A program made the position numbers and the translations under genes. Shown piece by piece: positions 15,195 to 22,117 of a DNA stretch of 56,372 bases (positions within the stretch are counted from its first letter, which is position 1; every line of letters begins with the position of its first letter). Source of the stretch: Candidatus Rokubacteria bacterium RIFCSPLOWO2_02_FULL_73_56 (GTDB taxonomy: Bacteria > Methylomirabilota > Methylomirabilia > Rokubacteriales > CSP1-6); NCBI GenBank assembly GCA_001788495.1, contig MGCF01000103.1, positions 1 to 56,372 of the forward strand. Reading direction: 5' to 3'. The notes below the pieces were generated by a model. That model worked only from the letters and a program-made list of their open reading frames with translations. It ran no database searches and had not been told where the DNA came from.

Positions 15195-16796
15195 ATGACG
15201 ACGTTCCGAACCGTGACCGCAGCACTCCTCGTGCTGGCCGCCCTGTCCCCCGTGCCCCGCGTCTCCGCCGACCCGGTCCAGACCCAGCGGGTCGACTGCG
15301 CGAAGGGGCAGAGCATCAACCAGGCCCTCGACCGCGACGACGAGCGCAAGCCGCTCCTCGTCGTGATCCGCGGCACCTGCACCGAGAACGTCGTCGTCGG
15401 GCGTGACGACGTCACCCTCCAGGGCGAGCCGGGCGCGGCGATCGTCGCGGCCGACCCCTCGCAGCCCACCCTGACGCTCGACGGCGCCCGCCGCGTGCTC
15501 GTCACGGGCCTCACGCTCGGCGGCGGCAGCGACGGCGTCTTCGCCGTCCGCGGCTCGACGGTGGACGTCGCGGCGTGCGCGCTCCAGAACAACAGCCGCT
15601 TCGGCCTCGTGGTGAGCTTCGGCGGCACCGCCGTCGTGGACAACTGTCTGATCCAGACCAACGGCGGGGGCGGCGCCGTCGCCACGAACGGCGCCCAGCT
15701 GGTGGTGACCAACAGCACCGTGCAGAACAACACGGGCAACGGCCTCACGGCGGCGCGCAACGCCCACCTCAGGGTCGGCCAGGACGCCGCGGGCAGCATG
15801 ACGCCCTGGCCCGTCACCGTCCGGGGCAACACGCAGGGCGGCATCGTCGTGACGGACGCCTCCGCCGGCATCGTCGTCGCGACGACGGTCGAGAACAACG
15901 GCGGCAGCGGCGTCGTGTCGCAGGCGTCGAGCAGCGTCACGGTCGGCGCCGGCACCCTGGGCCTCGTCGCGCCGGTGACGGTCCGCGGCAACGGCAACCA
16001 TGGCGTCTCGATCTACCAGGGCAGCCGGGGCCTCGTCCAGGGGAGCCTCGTCGAGAACAACGCCCGCGACGGCGTCCGCATCGAGGGCTCCGCGGGCACG
16101 GTCATCGGCAGCCAGGTCCGCGGCAACGGCCGCTATGGCGTCGCCTCGCTCAACTCCGGCAGCGCGCGGCTCGGCATCACCGACGCGGGCACCGGCACCC
16201 CCACCTCCGGCAACACGATCGAGAACAACACGCTCGAGGGCGTCCACCTCGTGGGCGCCTCCTCGGCCTGGATGTTCGGCAACACGATCCAGGGCAACTC
16301 GACGACCAACGGCCGCTTCGGCATCCTCGCCGTCGAGGGCAGCGCCGTCCGCTTCGTGGGCCGGAACACGGTCCAGGCCAACGGCAGCATCGTGGGTCCG
16401 ACCGTGGGCGGCGGGATCTTCCTCCGCGCGAGCGGCCTCTACGTGATGAAGGGCGACTTCGACATCACGCCGAACTTCAACATCATCCAGAACAACACGG
16501 GCGACGGGATCCAGGCGATCGAGAACTCGACGGTCGAGCTGCGCGACGGCGTGACGGTCTCCGGCCACACGAACAACGGCGTCCTCCTGCTGCACGGTAG
16601 CCGCATGCGGGCGCAGGGCACGACGATCACGGGCAACAACCCGAGTGCGACCGTGGGCCTGGCCGACATCCGGCTCGCGCTCGGCGGGACGGCGCGCTTC
16701 GGCCCGGCGGCCTTCACGCTCGGCACCGTCGTCTGCGCCGACACCGAGTCGAGCGTCGCCGGCATCGTGCCGCCGGCGGGCTGCACCGGCTTCTAG
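15195..16796 (+). CDS. Secreted right-handed parallel beta-helix repeat protein
   Basis: A 533-residue protein with a signal peptide (about residues 1-25, cleavage near VSADP). Many short repeats follow, of the pattern VxxNxxxGVxVxxxSxxxVxxNxIxxN, e.g. VENNARDGVRIEGSAGT and IQNNTGDGIQAIENSTV, as in pectate-lyase-like NosD/PbH1 proteins. Asn ladders at the turns (QNN, ENN, GNN) are conspicuous. No catalytic signature of a lyase is evident, so it may bind or cleave polysaccharide or act at the surface. A GGAGGG site precedes ATG 15195. The stop codon overlaps the convergent ROK gene's stop by two bases. Confidence 0.85.
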   Translation: MTTFRTVTAALLVLAALSPVPRVSADPVQTQRVDCAKGQSINQALDRDDERKPLLVVIRGTCTENVVVGRDDVTLQGEPGAAIVAADPSQPTLTLDGARRVLVTGLTLGGGSDGVFAVRGSTVDVAACALQNNSRFGLVVSFGGTAVVDNCLIQTNGGGGAVATNGAQLVVTNSTVQNNTGNGLTAARNAHLRVGQDAAGSMTPWPVTVRGNTQGGIVVTDASAGIVVATTVENNGGSGVVSQASSSVTVGAGTLGLVAPVTVRGNGNHGVSIYQGSRGLVQGSLVENNARDGVRIEGSAGTVIGSQVRGNGRYGVASLNSGSARLGITDAGTGTPTSGNTIENNTLEGVHLVGASSAWMFGNTIQGNSTTNGRFGILAVEGSAVRFVGRNTVQANGSIVGPTVGGGIFLRASGLYVMKGDFDITPNFNIIQNNTGDGIQAIENSTVELRDGVTVSGHTNNGVLLLHGSRMRAQGTTITGNNPSATVGLADIRLALGGTARFGPAAFTLGTVVCADTESSVAGIVPPAGCTGF

Positions 16797-17821
16797 CCCG
16801 CCCGCTCGGGGGCGGCGCCGCGGCCCAGCTCGTACAGGGCGAGGGCCGCGGCGCCGCGCATGCTCGTGCGCTTGTCGCCGGGCACGATCGCGACGCGCGT
16901 GGTCGCGAGCGCCCGGGCGAAGGCGTACTCGCCGGCGGCGCGCAGGATCCGCGCCTCGAGCGCCGCGAGCGAGGCCGCGACGCCGCCCGTGATCACCACG
17001 ACCTCGGGGTTCAGGCCGTTCACCACGGTGCCGAGCACCGCGCCCAGCGCCCGGCACGCCTCGTCCACGACCGCCGCGGCCACGGGCTCGCCCGCGGCGG
17101 CGCGCTCGAACACGAGCGCCGCCGTGATCGCCAGCGGGTCGCCCCCGGCCGCGCGCAGGAGCGGGGCGTCGGCGTGGCCGGCGACGCGCGCGCGCGCCGC
17201 CTCCGCGATCCCCCGCCCGCTCGCGTAGAGGGCCAGGCACCCGCGCCCGCCGCACCAGCACGGCGGGCCGTCGAACTTGACCGGCGTGTGGCCGAGCTCG
17301 CCGCCGAAGCCCGCGACGCCCCGGACGAGGCGCCCGTCGAGGACGATGCCGGCGCCGAAGCCCGTGCCCGGCGCCAGCACGACGAGCGAGCGCGCGCCGC
17401 GCCCCACGCCGAACATCCACTCGCCGAGCGCCAGCGCGTTCACGTCGTTGTCCACGAACGCGGGCAGCCCGAGCCGCGCGCGCAGCTCGGCGGCGAGCGG
17501 GCGGCCGGCGAGCTCCGGCACGTGCGGCACGTGCTCGCCGACGCGCCCCGCCGCCGTGTCCACCGGCCCCGGCACGCCGACGCCGACCGCGTGCGGCGGC
17601 CGGCCCAGGCGCCGCGCCGCCTCCCCGACCGACTCGATCAGCCCGACGATCGTCTCGAGCGCCCGTCCGGGCCCGGCCGTGTGGGTGGGCGCGAGGCGGT
17701 CCACCAGCACCTCGCCCTCGGCCGTCACCGCACCGACCGCCGTCGTCGTGCCGCCGACGTCCACGCCGAGGAGCACGGTCCCGGCGCTCACCGGGCGGGC
17801 CACACGCGCTGCCACATCCAT
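16793..17821 (-). CDS. ROK-family sugar kinase / glucokinase-like protein
   Basis: A 342-residue ROK protein. The phosphate motif LLGVDVGGTTTAVGAV opens the actin-like fold, and the sugar/catalytic segment is AFVDNDVNALALGEW with the catalytic Asp. The zinc/ROK signature reads GGELGHTPV followed by CWCGGRGCL. There is no N-terminal DNA-binding domain, so it is a kinase (glucose, N-acetylmannosamine or similar), not a repressor. It lies directly after the ChbG-like deacetylase gene (4-bp gap), which suggests amino-sugar handling. ATG 17821 is used; a GTG twelve codons in is possible. Confidence 0.88.
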   Translation of the reverse strand: MDVAARVARPVSAGTVLLGVDVGGTTTAVGAVTAEGEVLVDRLAPTHTAGPGRALETIVGLIESVGEAARRLGRPPHAVGVGVPGPVDTAAGRVGEHVPHVPELAGRPLAAELRARLGLPAFVDNDVNALALGEWMFGVGRGARSLVVLAPGTGFGAGIVLDGRLVRGVAGFGGELGHTPVKFDGPPCWCGGRGCLALYASGRGIAEAARARVAGHADAPLLRAAGGDPLAITAALVFERAAAGEPVAAAVVDEACRALGAVLGTVVNGLNPEVVVITGGVAASLAALEARILRAAGEYAFARALATTRVAIVPGDKRTSMRGAAALALYELGRGAAPERAG

Positions 17822-17825
17822 GCGC

Positions 17826-18566
17826 CTAGAGGGCGCCGAAGTGGCAGAGCGTGATGCCGAGCGCCGCCGCGGCGGCCCGCGCGGCGGGCGTGCCGAGGCC
17901 GGCCAGCTCGGTCTCGCGCTGGCGCCCGTAACGGCTGTACGCGAGGGCCTCGTCGAACCAGCCCGGATGGGCCATGAACTCCGAGACGCCCGCCGGCAGG
18001 GCGCGCAGGTGCGCGAGGGTGCGCGCGAGCGACCAGTAGGCGCCCGGCCCGGACTCGCCGAAGAAGTGGTCGGGCGTCCGGAGCCCCGCGCTCCGGGCGC
18101 GCGCCCGCGCCGTCGCGTCCTGGCTCCGCACGGCCACGCCGAGCCGCCGCGCGGCGGCGAGCACGACCTCGCGCACGGGGGCGTGCAGGCCGACGTGGTG
18201 GTGGGTGTCGAGGTGCGTCGGCGGCCGCCCGACGAGGGCCGCGAAGCGCTCGAGCTGCGCGTCCACCTCGCGCTCGACGTCGCGCGCGGCGGCGCGCGTC
18301 GCCGCCGTCCGTGCGTCGCGCACGAAGCGGCCCGCGGCGTCGGTGAGCGAGGAGCGGCCCGTGAGCGGCCGGCCGAGCGTGAGGTTCACGTGCAGGCCGA
18401 CGCCGAGGCCAGAGCCGCGGAGCTCGGCGAGCAGGTCGCGGGCGACGTCCGCCGTGGCGAGGAGCGTGGTGCTCGTCACGAGGCCGTGACGGGCGGCGGC
18501 GAGGATCCCCGCGCTCACGCCGCGCGTGAGGCCGAAGTCGTCCGCGTTGACGATCAGCCGCCGCAT
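17826..18566 (-). CDS. ChbG/HpnK-family carbohydrate deacetylase (YdjC-like)
   Basis: A 246-residue protein starting RLIVNADDFGLTRGVSAGI, the hallmark of the YdjC/ChbG/HpnK family. The metal-binding residues Asp-Asp and the later THLDTHHHVGLH motif are intact, as is the C-terminal EFMAHPGWFD. Members remove N-acetyl groups from diacetylchitobiose (ChbG) or act in hopanoid side-chain synthesis (HpnK). Next to a ROK kinase, amino-sugar turnover is the more natural reading; no hopanoid genes are in the window. The methyltransferase gene ends 10 bp upstream. Confidence 0.9.
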   Translation of the reverse strand: MRRLIVNADDFGLTRGVSAGILAAARHGLVTSTTLLATADVARDLLAELRGSGLGVGLHVNLTLGRPLTGRSSLTDAAGRFVRDARTAATRAAARDVEREVDAQLERFAALVGRPPTHLDTHHHVGLHAPVREVVLAAARRLGVAVRSQDATARARARSAGLRTPDHFFGESGPGAYWSLARTLAHLRALPAGVSEFMAHPGWFDEALAYSRYGRQRETELAGLGTPAARAAAAALGITLCHFGAL

Positions 18567-18576
18567 GGCACGCCGC

Positions 18577-19287
18577 TCAGCCCGGGAGCGTCCCCTGCAC
18601 CACGAAGCGCTCGACGCTCGCGGGCACGCGGTCGCGCGGGACCGTCGCCTCGGCGTCCACCGCGCGGATGTGCTCGAGGCGCTCGTAGCCGAGGCGCGGG
18701 AAGCCCTGCGTCTCGCCCGCGACGATCGACGGCGCGAGCCCGGCCGCCTCGAGCTTGGCGAAGGCCGCCTTCCGCCCGAGGAACGCGAAGATCGTGAAGA
18801 CGAGCCGCCCGCCCGGGCGCAGGTGGTCGCGCGCGCCCCGGATCACCCGGTCGAGGAGCGCCCAGCCGTCGGGCCCGCCGTTGTCCGCCGCGGCGGCCGC
18901 GTCCGCCCGCGCGCGGTCGGGCGGCGTCGGCATCTGCGGCGGGTTGGTGCAGATCAGGTCGAAGCGCTCGCCGGCGACGGGTGCCCAGCAGTCGCCGACC
19001 CGCGCGTCGACCTCGACGCCGTTCAGCAGCGCGTTCGTGCGGATCGCCGCGACCGCGGCCGGGACGACGTCCGTGGCGACGACGCGCGCCCCCGCGCGCG
19101 CCAGGAGCACGGCGGCGAGCCCGAGGCCCGCCCCGAGCTCGAGCACCCGCTCGTCCGGGCGCACCACGAGGTGGCGACAGAAGAACAGCGAGCCGGCCTT
19201 CGGCGGCTGGACGCCCTCGGGCACGCGGAAGAGGCACCCCCGCCAGGAGAAGAGGACGAGGCCCGCGTCGCTACCGGCCGAGGACAC
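18577..19287 (-). CDS. Class I SAM-dependent methyltransferase (HemK/PrmC-like, NPP motif)
   Basis: A 236-residue Rossmann methyltransferase. SAM motif I is LELGAGLGLAAVLLA and the catalytic tetrapeptide is CTNPPQ, typical of enzymes that methylate planar nitrogens (glutamine of release factors, rRNA adenine or guanine). The N-terminus contains GVQPPKAGSLFF, as in 'methyltransferase small' proteins. The start is GTG 19287, overlapping the 3' end of the upstream 103-residue gene by 17 bp, so translation is probably coupled. The target is unknown; a ribosome or protein substrate is plausible. Confidence 0.87.
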   Translation of the reverse strand: MSSAGSDAGLVLFSWRGCLFRVPEGVQPPKAGSLFFCRHLVVRPDERVLELGAGLGLAAVLLARAGARVVATDVVPAAVAAIRTNALLNGVEVDARVGDCWAPVAGERFDLICTNPPQMPTPPDRARADAAAAADNGGPDGWALLDRVIRGARDHLRPGGRLVFTIFAFLGRKAAFAKLEAAGLAPSIVAGETQGFPRLGYERLEHIRAVDAEATVPRDRVPASVERFVVQGTLPG

Positions 19288-19582
19288 GGCGGAAGTAGAG
19301 ACGGAGCGCCTCCTTGAGCTGGGCGCGCGCCCCCGCCCCCGTCTTGGCGTCCTCGAGCTGCTCGAGGTCGAGCTGGAGCGGGACGCCCTCCTTCTTGACG
19401 CCGTCGAGCTCCGCGGTCAGCCCGCAGCGCTCGTCCGACTCGGTGAAGACGAGCTTCGCCTTCTTGAACGTGCCGTCGTCCCGCGCGAGCTGCTCGACCG
19501 TCTCGACGAGGACGCGCTTGATCTCCTCGGCCTCCGCCGCCGGGACGGTCGAGAAGGCGGCGGTCAGGCTAACGTCCGCCAT
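19271..19582 (-). CDS. Conserved-looking small protein of unknown function
   Basis: A 103-residue acidic protein I cannot assign. It looks helical at both ends (EAEEIKRVLVETVEQLA and ARAQLKEALRLYFRRVLG) with a short beta-rich middle (KKAKLVFTESDERCGLTAELDG). It has one Cys, no signal peptide and no membrane segment. Its start overlaps the stop of the predicted selenoprotein gene by 14 bp and its end overlaps the methyltransferase by 17 bp, so it sits in the middle of a tightly coupled three-gene unit. A partner role for the CMD-like protein is possible. Confidence 0.65.
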   Translation of the reverse strand: MADVSLTAAFSTVPAAEAEEIKRVLVETVEQLARDDGTFKKAKLVFTESDERCGLTAELDGVKKEGVPLQLDLEQLEDAKTGAGARAQLKEALRLYFRRVLGR

Positions 19583-19829
19583 CGGTGTAGACCTTCAGGA
19601 TGTCCGCGTGCGTCTTCGCCGCGTTCGCGCGGATCGCGAAGCTGATCGCCTCGCGCACCTCGTCCTCGCTCGCGCCCGATGCCCTGGCACCTGCCAGGTC
19701 GCGCTTCGCTCAGTGGGTGTTGCCCGCGGCGAGGTTCGCCGCGAGGTAGCAGAGGGAGGCCGTCTTCGGGTCGAGCGCACCCTTCTTGTACGTCCAGCTC
19801 GCGATGACCTTGTCCTCGAGCGCCGCCAT
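19569..19829 (-). CDS. Carboxymuconolactone-decarboxylase/AhpD-like protein with in-frame UGA (probable selenoprotein)
   Basis: From ATG 19829 the frame reads 39 codons ending LAANLAAGNTH, then TGA (19710-19712, codon 40). It continues in the same frame AKRDLAGARASGASEDEV and on to TAG at 19569-19571, 86 residues in all. The part after the TGA is the typical second half of an AhpD/CMD domain. The TGA aligns with the second, reactive Cys of the family's CxxC motif (here Asn-Thr-His-Sec). A hairpin with a GG-containing loop begins 11 nt after the TGA, as bacterial SECIS elements do. Such proteins are thiol peroxidases or reductases. If the TGA is a real stop, the gene is broken. The following gene overlaps its end. 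Confidence 0.75.
19683..19698 (-). promoter_or_regulatory. bSECIS-like hairpin downstream of an in-frame UGA
   Basis: Read on the minus strand, CCTGGC-AGGT-GCCAGG forms a perfect 6-bp stem with a 4-nt loop containing GG. It starts 11 nt after the UGA, and the loop begins 17 nt after it, within the window known for bacterial SECIS elements. The codons over it (GCA, GGT, AGG, GCA) are untypical of this G/C-ending genome, suggesting selection on RNA. Confidence 0.7.
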
Positions 19830-19868
19830 GCGGGTCTCCCGTTCGTGGCCGCGTCGTCGCGACGCGGG

Positions 19869-21596
19869 TCAGTGCCCGGCGGCCGCGGCGGGACGCAGGG
19901 GGTCGAGGCCGGCCTCGAGCCCGCGCCGGCCGACACGGATGCCGACGGGCTTGGCGAAGTTCAGGGTCGCGTACGTCTCCTCCCTCGGGGCCACCCGGTG
20001 GCCGAGCCGCGCGAGCCCGGCGAGGGCCCGGGCCCCCACCCGCGCGTCCACGAGCAGCTCGGCGCCCTCGTCGTGGAGCCGGGGCGCCTCGATCGCCGCC
20101 TGGAGCGAGCCGCCGCCGTCGGCGAGCGTCGCGAGCACCTGCGGGATCGCCGAGATGATCCGCCGGCCGCCCGGCGCGCCGAGCGTGAGGTACGGCACGC
20201 CGCGCCGGAAGGCGAGCACCGGCACCATGTTGACCAGCGCGCGCTTGCCGGGCGCCACGGAGTTCGGCTTGCCGGGCTCGGGGTCGAACCAGATCATCCC
20301 GTTGTTCAGTAGGATGCCGGTGCCGGGCACGACGATGCGGGCGCCGAAGAGCGACACGGCCGTGTGCGTGAGCGCGACCATGTTGCGCTGCCGGTCCACG
20401 ACCGAGACGTGCGTCGTGCAGTCGTCCCCGCCGCCGCGCGCCGCCGCCCGCATCCGGGAGGCCGGGGAGCGGGGGGCTGCCGAGCGAGTGTCGTTCCGAG
20501 CGGAAGCAGCCCCCCGCTCCCCGGCCTCTGGAGAGGCGGGGCGCCGGAGGGCGGCGGCGACGGCGCGCGCGTAGTCCTTGGCGGCGAGCCGGTCCCACGG
20601 CGCCTCGACCCGCAGCGGGTCGCCGAGGTGCGCGAACCGGTCCGCGAACGCCCGGCGCACGGCCCGCGCGCGCGCGTGGAGCCCGCCGGTCGTCTGCCAG
20701 CCGACGGACGCGGGCGGGAACTGCTCGAGGATGTTCAGCGTCTCGAGCGCGGTGATCCCGCCCGTGGCGCCGGGCGCCAGCGCGAGCTCGAGGCCGCGGT
20801 AGCTGCCGCGGAGCGGCGGGCTCACGCGGACCTCGTAGGCCGCGAGGTCCTCGCGCGTGAGCAGCCCGCCGTGCGCGGCCATCTCCGCGTGGATCGCCTG
20901 CGCCAGCTCGCCGCGGTAGAAGGCGCCGGGGCCCTCGCGCGCGAGCAGCGCGAGGCTCCGCGCGAGGTCGGGGTACGTCACGCGCTCGCCGGGCTCGAGC
21001 GATGGCGGCCGGTGGATCGCGCGCCCGTCACGCAGGTACGTCCGCGCCGTCTCGGGGAACGCCGTCAGCTCCTCGACGTAGCGCGCGGTCGTCAGCGCCT
21101 GGTACCAGTCGGGGACGAAGCCCTCGCGCGCCAGCGCGATCGCCGGCGCGAGCGCGTCGCGGAGCTCCAGCGTGCCCCAGCGCTCGAGCGCGAGGGCCAG
21201 GCCCGCCACCGAGCCCGGCACCGCGACCGCGAGGTACCCGTACTCGTTCGCGGCGCCCTCGACGCGCGGCCAGGCGAAGAGCCCGTCCGAGACGCCGCCG
21301 AGGACGCGGAACATGCCGTCCCGCGCGCGCGCGGGCGCCTGCCCGTTGAAGTCGAGCGCGACCGTCTCCCCCCGCTTCGCGAGGTGAATGAGCATCGTGC
21401 CGGAGCCCGCGAGCGTGGACATGAACGGCTCGACCACCGTCATCGCGAACGCGGTCGCCACGGCCGCGTCCACGGCGTTGCCCCCGCGGGCGAGGACGCC
21501 GGCGCCCACGCGCGCGCCGAGCGGGTGCTGGGCGGCGACCAGGCCGCGGGCGGCCAGCGGCGTCTGCTTCGTGACGACCAGGCGGGATTCGAGCAT
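19869..21596 (-). CDS. Gamma-glutamyltransferase / glutathione hydrolase-like Ntn hydrolase
   Basis: A 575-residue member of the GGT family. The alpha part carries GGNAVDAAVATAFAMTVVEP, the beta part starts at the nucleophile Thr394 in DDCTTHVSVVD, and the later NNGMIWFDP and LGAPGGRRI segments are typical. The proenzyme cleaves itself before the Thr and then transfers or hydrolyses gamma-glutamyl or related amides. No convincing signal peptide is seen (it starts MLESRLVVTKQ), so it may be cytoplasmic, as in amide-degrading relatives. An in-frame palindromic insertion (residues about 357-380) lies just before the processing site. It is upstream of the CMD-like gene, 39 bp apart. Confidence 0.88.
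   Translation of the reverse strand: MLESRLVVTKQTPLAARGLVAAQHPLGARVGAGVLARGGNAVDAAVATAFAMTVVEPFMSTLAGSGTMLIHLAKRGETVALDFNGQAPARARDGMFRVLGGVSDGLFAWPRVEGAANEYGYLAVAVPGSVAGLALALERWGTLELRDALAPAIALAREGFVPDWYQALTTARYVEELTAFPETARTYLRDGRAIHRPPSLEPGERVTYPDLARSLALLAREGPGAFYRGELAQAIHAEMAAHGGLLTREDLAAYEVRVSPPLRGSYRGLELALAPGATGGITALETLNILEQFPPASVGWQTTGGLHARARAVRRAFADRFAHLGDPLRVEAPWDRLAAKDYARAVAAALRRPASPEAGERGAASARNDTRSAAPRSPASRMRAAARGGGDDCTTHVSVVDRQRNMVALTHTAVSLFGARIVVPGTGILLNNGMIWFDPEPGKPNSVAPGKRALVNMVPVLAFRRGVPYLTLGAPGGRRIISAIPQVLATLADGGGSLQAAIEAPRLHDEGAELLVDARVGARALAGLARLGHRVAPREETYATLNFAKPVGIRVGRRGLEAGLDPLRPAAAAGH
20458..20528. repeat. Hairpin insertion inside the gamma-glutamyltransferase gene
   Basis: Perfect inverted arms of 23 nt (20458-20480 and 20506-20528) flank a 25-nt loop. 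The arms are G-tract/C-tract rich and unlike the surrounding coding sequence. The insert keeps frame and encodes a low-complexity, charged linker rich in Ala, Arg and Ser directly before the autoprocessing Thr. It looks like a REP-type element that landed in a tolerant loop. Confidence 0.8.
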
Positions 21597-21619
21597 GGGT
21601 CTCCCCGGTCCGGCGCGCG

Positions 21620-22117
21620 CTACTTCCGCTCGAGGTACTGCGTGATGTCGACGACCGTCGTGTCGGCGAAGTAGAGCCGCCAGCCCTGCGGGTACACCCA
21701 GGCCTCCCCGGCCCCGCTCGCGGTCACCGCGAGCCGGTGGCCGCGGGCGAGCCTCGCGAGCTCGGCGCCGTCCGTCGTCGCCGCCGCCGGCGGCCCGAGG
21801 AGGATCAGGACCTGCTCCTTGGTCATCCCGACCGTGACCTGCCGCAGGAAGCGGAACGTCGAGACCTCGAGCGCGTTGGCGGCGGCGGGGTGCCGGCGCA
21901 GGTAGCCGGAGATCTTCTCGTCGAGCGCGAGGTCCCAGTGGCGCTTCTCGTCGAACGTGGGCGGGCGGCCGGCCGCGAGGATCACGGAGGCCGTCCAGAC
22001 CTCCTCGGCCGTCGGGCCCTGCGTCGAGCGCTGGTCGGTGACCTGCGCCGCGCACGCCGACAGGGCGAGCACGAGTGCCGAGGCGAGCGTGATCCGCGCG
22101 CGCACGTCCAGCATCAT
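21620..22117 (-). CDS. Small lipoprotein with BamE/SmpA-like domain
   Basis: A 165-residue protein. A hydrophobic stretch LASALVLALSAC ends in a lipobox (LSAC, Cys22), so it is probably an outer- or inner-membrane lipoprotein. The mid-region VTVGMTKEQVLILLGPPAA is the signature helix-turn of BamE/SmpA/OmlA-like domains, and the C-terminal WVYPQGWRLYFADTTVVDI strand fits. These proteins assist outer-membrane assembly or envelope stability. The first ATG (22117) overlaps the helicase stop (ATGATG over TGA); the second ATG at 22114 is equally likely. Cotranscription with a helicase has no obvious functional logic. Confidence 0.72.
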   Translation of the reverse strand: MMLDVRARITLASALVLALSACAAQVTDQRSTQGPTAEEVWTASVILAAGRPPTFDEKRHWDLALDEKISGYLRRHPAAANALEVSTFRFLRQVTVGMTKEQVLILLGPPAAATTDGAELARLARGHRLAVTASGAGEAWVYPQGWRLYFADTTVVDITQYLERK

